Part shown: positions 36,576 through 43,833 of the stretch, one piece after another
Position numbering within the stretch: position 1 is the first letter of the stretch
Layout of the letters: each line of letters opens with the position of its first letter
The notes under the pieces: generated by a model
Told to the model about the DNA's origin: nothing
The model's database searches: none
Seen by the model: the letters and a program-made list of their open reading frames with translations, nothing else
Translations under genes and position numbers: made by a program
Source of the DNA: Candidatus Pelagibacter sp. FZCC0015
GTDB lineage: Bacteria > Pseudomonadota > Alphaproteobacteria > Pelagibacterales > Pelagibacteraceae
NCBI RefSeq assembly: GCF_007833635.1
Contig: NZ_CP031125.1
Coordinates: 930,001 to 994,000 of the forward strand
DNA length: 64,000 nt
Direction: 5' to 3'

Positions 36576-37982
36576 TTAGCTACTGTAATACATCTCAAAC
36601 TCTACAGGATGAGGTGCATGTTCGAATTTGTGAATTTCTTCAAATTTCAGAGCAATATAAGCGTCAATTTGATCATCAGTAAAGACACCACCTTGAGTTA
36701 AAAATTCTCTGTCTTTATCTAAACTCTCCATTGCTTCTCTTAAAGAACCACAAACTGTTGGGATAGCTTTAACTTCTTCAGGTGGTAATTCATATAAATC
36801 TTTATCAAAAGACTCACCTGGATGAATTTTATTTTTTATTCCATCAATTCCAGCCATTAACATAGCTGCAAAAGTTAAATACGGGTTTCCTGCAGCATCT
36901 GGGAATCTAATCTCACATCTTGCACCTTTTTTACTTAACGTGATCGGTATTCTACAAGAGGCAGATCTATTTCTTGCTGAATACGCAAGAAGAACTGGAG
37001 CTTCAAAACCAGGAATTAATCTTTTGTAACTGTTTGTTGTAGAGTTAGCAAAAGCATTAATTGCTTTAGCATGTTTTAGAATTCCGCCAATGTAATGTAG
37101 TGCAGTTTCACTTAATCCAGAATACGCATCACCTGAAAATACTGGCGTATCACCTTTCCAAATAGATTGATGGATGTGCATCCCTGAACCATTATCACCA
37201 GCAACTGGCTTTGGCATAAATGTTGCAGTTTTTCCAAATGAATGTGTAACCATTTGAACAACATATTTATATAATTGTACGTTATCAGCTTGATTTACTA
37301 AAGTTCCAAAATACATTCCAAGTTCGTGCTGACTAGGAGCAACTTCATGGTGATGTTTTTCAACTTTAATACCAACTTCTTTCAAATTTTTAAGATACTC
37401 ACCACGCATGTCTTGTTCACTATCAACTGGTGGTACTGGGAAATATCCTCCTTTAATTTGAGGTCTATGACCCATATTTCCATTTTCGTATTCTTTACCT
37501 GAATTGTAAGGACCTTCTTTACTATCTAATTTAAATCCACACTCATTCATATCATTTTTAATTCTTACATCGTCAAAAACAAAAAATTCTGGCTCAGGTC
37601 CAAAAAAAGCTTTATCACCTATACCTGAAGCTTTTAAATATTCTTCAGCTTTTTTAGCAACACCTCTTGGATCTCTTTCATAAGGATCTTTTTTAATTGC
37701 ATCTAGAATGTCACAAAACAAAACCACAGTATTATGAGACGTAAAAGGATCCATGAACATTCTTGCAGTATCTGGTTTTAAAATCATGTCAGACTCATTA
37801 ATTGCTTTCCAACCAGCTATAGATGAACCATCAAAAAAGACGCCCTCATTCAACATATCTTCATCAACTATAGAAGCATCCATAGTTAAGTGTTGAAGTT
37901 TTCCTCTTGGATCTGTAAATCTTAGATCTACAAATTCTGCTTCTTTTTCTTTGATAAATTTTAATACGTTTGCTGCACTCAT
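36576..37982 (-). CDS. glnA: Type I glutamine synthetase GlnA
   Basis: GlnA assimilates ammonium by making glutamine from glutamate and ATP. The 468-residue GSI protein has the N-terminal [27 protein letters not shown], catalytic [11 protein letters not shown], the [11 protein letters not shown] histidine loop, and [27 protein letters not shown]. The C-terminal DLYELPPEE carries the tyrosine that is adenylylated in GSI-beta enzymes, so GlnE-type control is possible. The upstream 137 bases contain an AGGAGA ribosome site close to the ATG; I see no NtrC/sigma54 site. No glnB lies alongside. Confidence 0.96.
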   Translation of the reverse strand: MSAANVLKFIKEKEAEFVDLRFTDPRGKLQHLTMDASIVDEDMLNEGVFFDGSSIAGWKAINESDMILKPDTARMFMDPFTSHNTVVLFCDILDAIKKDPYERDPRGVAKKAEEYLKASGIGDKAFFGPEPEFFVFDDVRIKNDMNECGFKLDSKEGPYNSGKEYENGNMGHRPQIKGGYFPVPPVDSEQDMRGEYLKNLKEVGIKVEKHHHEVAPSQHELGMYFGTLVNQADNVQLYKYVVQMVTHSFGKTATFMPKPVAGDNGSGMHIHQSIWKGDTPVFSGDAYSGLSETALHYIGGILKHAKAINAFANSTTNSYKRLIPGFEAPVLLAYSARNRSASCRIPITLSKKGARCEIRFPDAAGNPYLTFAAMLMAGIDGIKNKIHPGESFDKDLYELPPEEVKAIPTVCGSLREAMESLDKDREFLTQGGVFTDDQIDAYIALKFEEIHKFEHAPHPVEFEMYYSS

Positions 37983-38119
37983 TTTGTCTCCTATGTAATT
38001 TTGTTTGGACTAATTAGCAAAAAAATGCTTAAAAATATTGCTTATTTAATAAATAACACCTATGCAATTTTCACATAAGTAGTGTAATTAGTCACTAAAA
38101 TATTAAATTTATTAAACTT
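37983..38119. promoter_or_regulatory. Divergent glnA/ybaK-like intergenic region
   Basis: This 137-base AT-rich gap must hold the glnA promoter (minus) and that of the deacylase gene (plus). A glnA Shine-Dalgarno AGGAGA is visible at about 37988-37993. I see no terminator, glutamine riboswitch or clear operator in it. Confidence 0.4.
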
Positions 38120-38602
38120 GTGAATTCAATACTAAATAAAGAACCAGTTTTAAGAGCTGAAAAATCATTGAAACAATTTAGCCCAGATCTAAAAGTGATT
38201 GTTTTAGAACAAACCGCAAGAACAGCAAAAGATGCAGCTACAGCTTTAGGTTGCAAAGTCGGAGCTATTGTTAAAAGCTTACTATTCAAAGCAGGGGACA
38301 GTTTTGTTTTATGTTTAGTATCTGGAGACAAAAGATGTTCATTAAATAAATTAAAAAAAATTTTAGATGAAAAAGATGTTTCAATGGCAAACCCTGATGA
38401 TGTTAAAAAAATTACCGGATATACAATTGGTGGAGTATCGCCAACAGGACATTTAATAAAAATAAAAATTTTTATAGATGAAACCTTAAGTAGATTCTCT
38501 TCAATTTTTGCAGCTGCAGGCCATCCTAATGCAGTTTTTGAAATAAATTTTGAAAATCTAATTGCTTTAACTTCTGGTGAAATAAAAGAAATAACAGAAT
38601 GA
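38120..38602 (+). CDS. YbaK/EbsC-family aminoacyl-tRNA deacylase-like protein
   Basis: YbaK/ProX-type proteins hydrolyse mischarged Cys- or Ala-tRNA-Pro in trans. The 160 residues have the family core: TARTAKDAATALGCKVGAIVKSLLFKAGD with the conserved lysine, LVSGDKRCSLNKL, and IGGVSPTGHLIKIKIFIDETL near the C-terminus, followed by FAAAGHPNAVFEI. The start is a GTG at 38120, which gives the usual N-terminal helix (NSILNKEPVLRAEKSLKQF). The end overlaps the EamA gene by 4 bases. The specific substrate cannot be told. Confidence 0.88.
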   Translation: MNSILNKEPVLRAEKSLKQFSPDLKVIVLEQTARTAKDAATALGCKVGAIVKSLLFKAGDSFVLCLVSGDKRCSLNKLKKILDEKDVSMANPDDVKKITGYTIGGVSPTGHLIKIKIFIDETLSRFSSIFAAAGHPNAVFEINFENLIALTSGEIKEITE

Positions 38603-39486
38603 GAAAACCACAATTAGTTGATTATTTATTGTTATCTTTGTTGTCATTAATATGGGCTTCTGCTTTTTTTAATATAAAGATTGCTACATACTCATTTGGA
38701 CCCATTACAATAGGTTTTTTAAGATCTTTTTTAGGAGCTATACCAGTTTTAATTTTATGTTTTTATAAAAATATTAAAATTGAAGCATTTTCAAAGGATT
38801 GGAAGTGGTTTGCAATCATTGGATTGGTAAATTTAGTTATTCCATTCATACTAATATCTTATGGAGTGAATTTTGTTCAAAGCAACTTAGCAGCTATCTT
38901 GATGTCTACGACACCATTAAGCTCAACAGTTCTAGCTCACTTTTTTTTAAAAGGAGAAAAATTTAATCTTTTAAAAACAATTGGATTATTAATTGGATTT
39001 TCAGGAATAGTATTTTTGTTTTCAGATAACTTTTTAATTAATGAAAATAACTTTATTGCTGCACTTTTGATTCTTCTTGGATCTACCTGTTATGTAATCG
39101 GAGGAGTTATAACTTTAAAAATAAGCAACAAAGAAAATGAAAATGTTACGGGTTCAATTTTAATTTGGTCTACAATTATACTTCTTCCATTCACTTTAAT
39201 TTTTGAAAAACCTTGGATGTTAAATCCTTCAACAGAATCTATTATATCTGTAATATATTTAGGAATTTTTCCTACTGGGATAGCATGGTTATTGAGATTC
39301 AGAATTTTAAAAACAAATGGTCTCATATTTCATTCACAGGTTTCATATATCATTCCAATATTTGGAATTATTTTAGGATACATATTTCTTAATGAAATAA
39401 TTACCTCAAAAATTATTGTTGCATTAATTGCTGTATTTATTGGAATATATTTAGCAAGAAAAGCAGATTATAAAAACGTTACTTAA
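38599..39486 (+). CDS. EamA/DMT-family transporter
   Basis: The 295-residue protein is a drug/metabolite-type transporter with about ten predicted transmembrane helices in two EamA repeats (about 10-135 and 150-285). Motifs such as LSLIWASAFFNIKIA at the N-terminus, FLRSFLGAIPV, and YIIPIFGIILGYIFLNE in the second repeat are typical. The substrate is unknown; members export amino acids, purines or other metabolites. It overlaps the deacylase gene by 4 bases and the convergent bhmT by 8. Confidence 0.9.
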   Translation: MRKPQLVDYLLLSLLSLIWASAFFNIKIATYSFGPITIGFLRSFLGAIPVLILCFYKNIKIEAFSKDWKWFAIIGLVNLVIPFILISYGVNFVQSNLAAILMSTTPLSSTVLAHFFLKGEKFNLLKTIGLLIGFSGIVFLFSDNFLINENNFIAALLILLGSTCYVIGGVITLKISNKENENVTGSILIWSTIILLPFTLIFEKPWMLNPSTESIISVIYLGIFPTGIAWLLRFRILKTNGLIFHSQVSYIIPIFGIILGYIFLNEIITSKIIVALIAVFIGIYLARKADYKNVT

Positions 39487-40381
39487 GCTTTGCCATTGCT
39501 TTTATGTGAGCAGGACCAGTTTCACAACAACCTCCAATAATTGTTGCTCCATTTTCTTTAAATTTTTTTGCAATTTCATGAAATTTATCTGGTGTAAGAT
39601 CATGTCTTTTTCCTAAAAACTCATTTGGATTTCCCTTAGTTTTTAAATAATTAGCTGTGTATCCGTTTTTTGGTTTAGTGGTCATAAATCCATTTAATTT
39701 AAATCCAAATGGTACGTTTAATTTTTTGATTTCTTCAAGATTTTGCTCATAATTTTCAGGTGAAACACAAGACAACATAACGCCTAAAAGATTTCCATCA
39801 ATAATACTTTTAATATCCGAAATTTTTTCACCACTAGGTAACTTTGTACCTTCTGAAATATGAATTCCTATTAAATAAGGTTTTTTGAATTCTTTAATTG
39901 CCTCAATACCACATTTAAACTCTCTAATGCTGCTCCAAACATCAAAGTAATAAAAATCTACGTATTCATTTAATAATCTAGCCTGTTCATTAAAGTCTTT
40001 AGTGATTTCAACCTCACTTCTTATATCCTCTTCATAAGTTAAACGTTGAGGTGGCAAACCTCCAGCAATCATTATATTTGGATATTCATTTTTTACTTTT
40101 AAAGCAATTTCTCCTGCTTTTTTATTAAGATATTCGAATTTACCTTCAATGTTGTTTTCACTTAGTCTTTTTCTTCTTGTGGTAAAAGTTGTTGTAACAA
40201 TTACTTCTGCCCCAGCTTTTACAAAATCTTTGTGAGTACTCTCTACCAATTCATGATATTCAGAATTTAGTATCGCATTAGCGCTCCATAAAGTTCCATT
40301 AGGCTTCATACCTCGAGCCAAAAGCTCTTGACCCATTCCACCATCCAATATTCTCGTTTCTTTAAAAAAATTAATATTCAT
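39479..40381 (-). CDS. bhmT: Homocysteine S-methyltransferase (BhmT-type)
   Basis: Members of this Pfam family transfer a methyl group to homocysteine from betaine, S-methylmethionine or similar donors to make methionine. The 300-residue protein has the N-terminal DGGMGQELLARG motif and the zinc-binding C-terminal GGCCETGPAHI; a third cysteine in MLSCVSPENY fits the zinc site. The leader holds a probable tandem SAM riboswitch, which links the gene to methionine/SAM homeostasis and recalls the Pelagibacter bhmT locus. The methyl donor cannot be decided from sequence. The ATG at 40381 follows GAGGA by 5 bases. Confidence 0.85.
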   Translation of the reverse strand: MNINFFKETRILDGGMGQELLARGMKPNGTLWSANAILNSEYHELVESTHKDFVKAGAEVIVTTTFTTRRKRLSENNIEGKFEYLNKKAGEIALKVKNEYPNIMIAGGLPPQRLTYEEDIRSEVEITKDFNEQARLLNEYVDFYYFDVWSSIREFKCGIEAIKEFKKPYLIGIHISEGTKLPSGEKISDIKSIIDGNLLGVMLSCVSPENYEQNLEEIKKLNVPFGFKLNGFMTTKPKNGYTANYLKTKGNPNEFLGKRHDLTPDKFHEIAKKFKENGATIIGGCCETGPAHIKAMAKLK

Positions 40382-40385
40382 TGTG

Positions 40386-40445
40386 TCCTCACTTTTTTAG
40401 TGCTTTAGCTTAATGCTAGGTGCACAATACAGTTCAACTACCTTG
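40386..40445 (-). promoter_or_regulatory. Probable SAM-V riboswitch overlapping the bhmT ribosome binding site
   Basis: Read on the minus strand from 40445, the sequence contains GTTGAACTGTATTGTGCACC, then AAGCTAAAGCACTAAAAA and a terminal GTGAGGA. GTGC (in TTGTGCACC) can pair with GCAC (in AAGCACTA), and the core resembles the SAM-II-like ligand pocket of SAM-V. The terminal GAGGA is the ribosome binding site 5 bases before the ATG, so binding would block translation. Confidence 0.72.
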
Positions 40446-40461
40446 CTTATTTGATTATTTT

Positions 40462-40515
40462 GGGATTTCCATTTTAGCAGTTTATGCCCGCAATAGGATC
40501 AAATCGGCAATTACC
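40462..40515 (-). promoter_or_regulatory. Probable SAM-II riboswitch in the bhmT leader
   Basis: On the minus strand GCCGATTTGATCCTATTGCG, then GGGCATAAACTGCTAAAATGG, closely follows the SAM-II consensus as I remember it (GAUUU-A-CCG-UAUUGC ... UAAA ... GCUAAAAAGG). TGCC pairs with GGCA to form P1. It lies 16 bases upstream of the SAM-V-like element, a tandem known from Pelagibacter bhmT leaders. Confidence 0.68.
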
Positions 40516-40544
40516 CTTTTAAATGATAATTAAATATTTGTAAA

Positions 40545-41135
40545 CTATCTATTTAAAATAATTTTAGCATTAAAAGAAAAAGATCTTCTTTCAGCATTAA
40601 TATTAAATGGATAAGCAGTATGCATTAAATAGTTTGGAAAAATTATTAAGTCTCTTTCTTTTGGCACAATATTATAAATACTTCTGCTCAAAAAACCTCT
40701 TTGTCCGTTAATAAAATCAATTGTGCCGTTAGTCTTATCTTTTTTGTTTTTTAAAAATTTATTTTTAGTCATATTTTTTGGTACTTTTAAATAACCAACA
40801 CCAGATAAATCTCCATCATGATAATGGATTGGGTTATATTCATCTTTAAATTGACTAACTACCCATAAATTTAATATCTTTATATCTTTAACTTTTTTAA
40901 TCTTTTCATTTTTAAGAAAATTTTTGATATTCTTTTTTATTTCTCTTTCTAAATTTTTTTTTATAAAATTATTTGAAATTTTAATTTCTTTTTTAATCTG
41001 ACTAGCTAATTTAGAACTATAATCATTATTTTTTGTTAAAACTCTATTATCAATCTCTTTATTTAAGATATCTAAAAATTTCTTTGAAATTTTTGTCTTT
41101 CCTATGGATGGACCAAAGGGTTTTATATTTTTCAT
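40545..41135 (-). CDS. Putative 2OG-Fe(II) oxygenase (TIGR02466-like)
   Basis: The 196-residue protein resembles small putative 2OG-Fe(II) oxygenases: LNLWVVSQFKDEYNPIHYHDGDLSGVGYLKVP contains an HYHDGD cluster (104-109) for the metal, GTIDFINGQRG lies on a core strand, and the distal H172 (LMHTAYPF) with R183/R184 (ERRSFSFN) completes the expected triad and 2OG-binding arginine. The N-terminal third is a lysine-rich helical segment. The substrate is unknown. It lies upstream of the bhmT leader on the same strand, with about 30 bases before the SAM-II-like element. Confidence 0.78.
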   Translation of the reverse strand: MKNIKPFGPSIGKTKISKKFLDILNKEIDNRVLTKNNDYSSKLASQIKKEIKISNNFIKKNLEREIKKNIKNFLKNEKIKKVKDIKILNLWVVSQFKDEYNPIHYHDGDLSGVGYLKVPKNMTKNKFLKNKKDKTNGTIDFINGQRGFLSRSIYNIVPKERDLIIFPNYLMHTAYPFNINAERRSFSFNAKIILNR

Positions 41136-41172
41136 AATTCTCTAAATATCTTAAAAGCAAATTTATTCAATA

Positions 41173-41919
41173 TTAAGCTATAAGTTTAATTCCCATTCTT
41201 ATTGCGACAAAAATTACAAGAAAAGAAGTTAGTATAGCTAATATTTTGTTCGATAAAAATTTAATGTTTAATAAGCTACCAATTTGTCCTCCAATAAGCA
41301 CCGTTAAAAACAATGGCCAATAGTTAGTAACCTGATCTAAAACCTGATCTTTTGTAAGCTGTCCAGCTATTCCAAAGATAGAATTGATTAAAATAAATAA
41401 AGATGCACTGCTGGTTATATGTCTTGGGTATCCAGCTTTCATTAAAAATAGAAGGGGGCTTAAAAAAATTCCTCCACCAATTCCTACTAACCCTGACATA
41501 AAGCCAATTATAGATCCAATAGAAATTGAGATTATTCTTGGTATTTGGTTAATTTTAATTTTCTCTTTATTAAAAGATTTACTCTCAATTAATAAAAAAA
41601 TGCCTGCAACCAACAAAACACAAAATAATAAAATCTCAAATAAACTTTTTTCAATTGTTATTGATCCTCCAATAAATGCAAAAGGAATAGAGCCAATTAA
41701 ATAAGGAAAAAGTAAATTAAAGTTTATATTTTTAGATCTTATAAAATTAATAGAATTACCAGATACAACAATAATATTACATACAAGGGCTATAACGGGA
41801 AATATTGCGTAAGGTACACCCCAAATTAAAAGTATTGCAAGATATGTTGAGCCTCCCCCAAAACCAACACTTGAGTATATTAATGCAGTTACAAAAAAAA
41901 GAATTGATAATATAATCAT
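41173..41919 (-). CDS. TauE/SafE-family membrane permease
   Basis: This 248-residue integral membrane protein has about eight hydrophobic helices and the family repeats: ALIYSSVGFGGGSTYLAILLIWGVP in the first half and IGFMSGLVGIGGGIFLSPLLFLM in the second. TauE/SafE proteins export sulfite, sulfoacetate or other organosulfur/organic anions; the substrate here is unknown. It is divergent from moaB with a 9-base gap, and co-directional with the 2OG oxygenase gene 37 bases downstream. Confidence 0.9.
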   Translation of the reverse strand: MIILSILFFVTALIYSSVGFGGGSTYLAILLIWGVPYAIFPVIALVCNIIVVSGNSINFIRSKNINFNLLFPYLIGSIPFAFIGGSITIEKSLFEILLFCVLLVAGIFLLIESKSFNKEKIKINQIPRIISISIGSIIGFMSGLVGIGGGIFLSPLLFLMKAGYPRHITSSASLFILINSIFGIAGQLTKDQVLDQVTNYWPLFLTVLIGGQIGSLLNIKFLSNKILAILTSFLVIFVAIRMGIKLIA

Positions 41920-41928
41920 TTTTAAATT

Positions 41929-42429
41929 ATGGATGTAAATATAGCTTTATTAACTGTAACAGATACAAGAACATTTGATAATGATAAATCGGGTGCAATC
42001 TTAGTTGAAAAAATTAAAGAAGCTAAACATCAATTAATTGATAGAAAAATTTGCAAAGATAATAAAGAAGATATTGTAAAAATTCTAAAAGAATGGACTA
42101 ATCAAAAAGATATAGATGTCATTATAACTACGGGAGGAACTGGTCTTACAGGAAGAGATATAACCCCTGAAGCGATTGACGAAATTGCAGATAAACATAT
42201 ACCTGGTTTTGGAGAGGTTTTTAGAACAATAAGTCTTAAAACAGTTGGAACATCGTCTATACAATCTAGAGCTTGCGCAGTTTTATCCAATGGTAAATAT
42301 ATATTTGCATTACCTGGATCTTCTGGAGGTGTTACTGATGCATGGGAAGGAATATTAAAACATCAGCTAGATATCAATCACAAACCTTGTAATTTTGTTG
42401 AATTATTTCCTAGACTTAAGGAAAAATAA
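41929..42429 (+). CDS. moaB: Molybdenum cofactor biosynthesis protein MoaB (MogA-type adenylyltransferase)
   Basis: MoaB/MogA proteins adenylylate molybdopterin before metal insertion. The 166-residue protein has the motif IITTGGTGLTGRDITPEAI (about 64-82), IPGFGEVFRTIS and FALPGSSGGVTDAWEGIL, the MPT-binding signature. It lies about 1 kb upstream of the CO dehydrogenase cluster and 9 kb from moaACDE, consistent with local Moco supply. Its stop abuts the convergent DUF1244 gene without a gap. Confidence 0.93.
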   Translation: MDVNIALLTVTDTRTFDNDKSGAILVEKIKEAKHQLIDRKICKDNKEDIVKILKEWTNQKDIDVIITTGGTGLTGRDITPEAIDEIADKHIPGFGEVFRTISLKTVGTSSIQSRACAVLSNGKYIFALPGSSGGVTDAWEGILKHQLDINHKPCNFVELFPRLKEK

Positions 42430-42675
42430 TTATTTTTGATATTTGTCTTTCCATTCAGAGTAAGGCATTCCGTATACATGCTCTCTTGCATCAGGATCAG
42501 AAATTTCAATCCCCTTTTTTCCAGCCTCTTCTCTGTACCACTTGGAAAGACAGTTTCTGCAAAAACCTGCAAGATTCATTAGATCTATATTTTGCACATC
42601 TTTTCTTTCTCTAAGGTGAGATATAAGTCTTTCAAATGCTGCAGACTGTAATTCTTTTTTTGTATTTTCGTCCAT
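42430..42675 (-). CDS. DUF1244 domain-containing protein
   Basis: The 81-residue protein matches the DUF1244 family, seen widely in Proteobacteria: an N-terminal AAFERLISHLRERKDVQNIDLMNLAGFCRNCLSKWY and the C-terminal DAREHVYGMPYSEWKDKYQ. The FCRNCLSKWY motif contains a CxxC-type pair. The molecular function is not known to me. It is on its own on the minus strand, its stop directly abutting moaB and its start 21 bases from coxG. Confidence 0.9.
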   Translation of the reverse strand: MDENTKKELQSAAFERLISHLRERKDVQNIDLMNLAGFCRNCLSKWYREEAGKKGIEISDPDAREHVYGMPYSEWKDKYQK

Positions 42676-42696
42676 AATTTATTATATGTTTAATTT

Positions 42697-43263
42697 ATGA
42701 AATTAACAGGATCTTATAAAATTAATTTAGAAAAACAAAAAGTTTGGGATGCTTTAAATGATCCAGAAATATTAAAACAAGCTATTCCTGGATGTGAAGA
42801 ATTTAATAAAAAATCTGATACAGAATTTTCTGCAAAAGCCACAAATAAAATCGGACCTTTTAATGCTACATTTTCTGGTGATATAGAATTGAAAGATTTA
42901 AATCCTCCTAACAGCTACAAGATTTCAGGATCTGGAAATTCTTTGGTTGGTTTTGCTTCAGGAGAAGCTAAAGTTAAACTTGAAGATACAGACAAAGGAA
43001 CAAATTTAATTTATTCTGTTGAAGCACAAGTAGGTGGTAAAATTGCACAAGTAGGTTCAAGACTTATTGATATGACAGCAAAAAAGATGGCAGATATTTT
43101 TTTTGGTAAATTTTCGGAATTAATTTCTTCTGAAAAAGTTGAAGAAAAAGAAAACTCATCAATAGCTGATCTAAAAACCCCTGAAAAAAAAATTGATTAT
43201 GGTTATTTAACTGCCGCAGTAGTTCTTGGAATCTTCTTAATTTATTGGATGTTTTTAAAATAA
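42697..43263 (+). CDS. coxG: CoxG-like SRPBCC protein with C-terminal membrane anchor
   Basis: CoxG proteins accompany CO dehydrogenase genes and help anchor or stabilise the enzyme at the membrane in Oligotropha. The 188 residues begin with the SRPBCC/CoxG domain (MKLTGSYKINLEKQKVWDALNDPEILKQAIPGCEEF and the GSARL-like IAQVGSRLIDMTAKKMADIFF near 120-145) and end with one transmembrane helix (YLTAAVVLGIFLIYWMFL, about 168-186). The domain and the position before coxS support the call. An 87-base gap with a strong AAGGAGAG site separates it from coxS. Confidence 0.85.
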   Translation: MKLTGSYKINLEKQKVWDALNDPEILKQAIPGCEEFNKKSDTEFSAKATNKIGPFNATFSGDIELKDLNPPNSYKISGSGNSLVGFASGEAKVKLEDTDKGTNLIYSVEAQVGGKIAQVGSRLIDMTAKKMADIFFGKFSELISSEKVEEKENSSIADLKTPEKKIDYGYLTAAVVLGIFLIYWMFLK

Positions 43264-43350
43264 AATTCTAGTCTAAGTAGTGTTCAATTTGATGCTTGCC
43301 TTCATATTCTCAAAATGATTAAATCCTATTATTATTTATAAGGAGAGATT

Positions 43351-43812
43351 ATGGGTAAAATTTCATTAGAAGTTAATGGAAGAAAAGTTGAAAAAGAAGC
43401 TCCTGATAACACTTTACTATCTACATTTTTAAGAGAGCATTTACAGCTAACAGGTACACATATTGGATGTGATACTAGTCAATGCGGAGCATGTGTAGTT
43501 CATGTTGATGGAAATTCTTTAAAAAGTTGTACTGCTTTAGCAGCAGATGTTAATGGATCAAAAGTTACAACTATTGAAGGTTTAGAAACAAATGGAAACA
43601 TGCATCCAATGCAAGAAGCATTTAAAAAACTTCACGGTTTACAGTGTGGTTTTTGTACACCAGGAATGGTTATGAGTGCAATTGATCTTCTACAAAAAAA
43701 TAAAAAACCATCAGATACAGAAATTAGAGATTGGTTAGAGGGAAATATTTGTAGATGCACCGGATACCAAAATATTGTTGCCGCGGTTAAAGAAGCAGCA
43801 ACAAAAATGTAA
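43351..43812 (+). CDS. coxS: CO dehydrogenase-type small subunit, two [2Fe-2S] clusters (CoxS)
   Basis: CoxS carries electrons between the Mo site and FAD in molybdenum hydroxylases. The 153-residue protein has a plant-type ferredoxin domain with C40, C45, C48 and C60 and an alpha-helical domain with C99, C102, C134 and C136, all eight ligands intact. The AAGGAGAG at 43341-43348 is an unusually strong ribosome site. It is followed after 21 bases by coxL; the order S-L-M is typical of form II clusters, whereas form I is usually M-S-L. Confidence 0.95.
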   Translation: MGKISLEVNGRKVEKEAPDNTLLSTFLREHLQLTGTHIGCDTSQCGACVVHVDGNSLKSCTALAADVNGSKVTTIEGLETNGNMHPMQEAFKKLHGLQCGFCTPGMVMSAIDLLQKNKKPSDTEIRDWLEGNICRCTGYQNIVAAVKEAATKM

Positions 43813-43833
43813 TTTTAAGGAGGAAAAAAGAAA

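Noticed and set aside
37983..38119. Possible glutamine riboswitch or NtrC/sigma54 control of glnA
   Set aside because: No glnA-motif conserved core and no -24/-12 type promoter could be found; only a plain AT-rich leader with AGGAGA.
38095..38613. 172-codon open frame antisense to the YbaK-like gene
   Set aside because: It mirrors a conserved gene almost end to end and has no recognisable domain; long antisense frames arise easily where the sense strand avoids certain codons.
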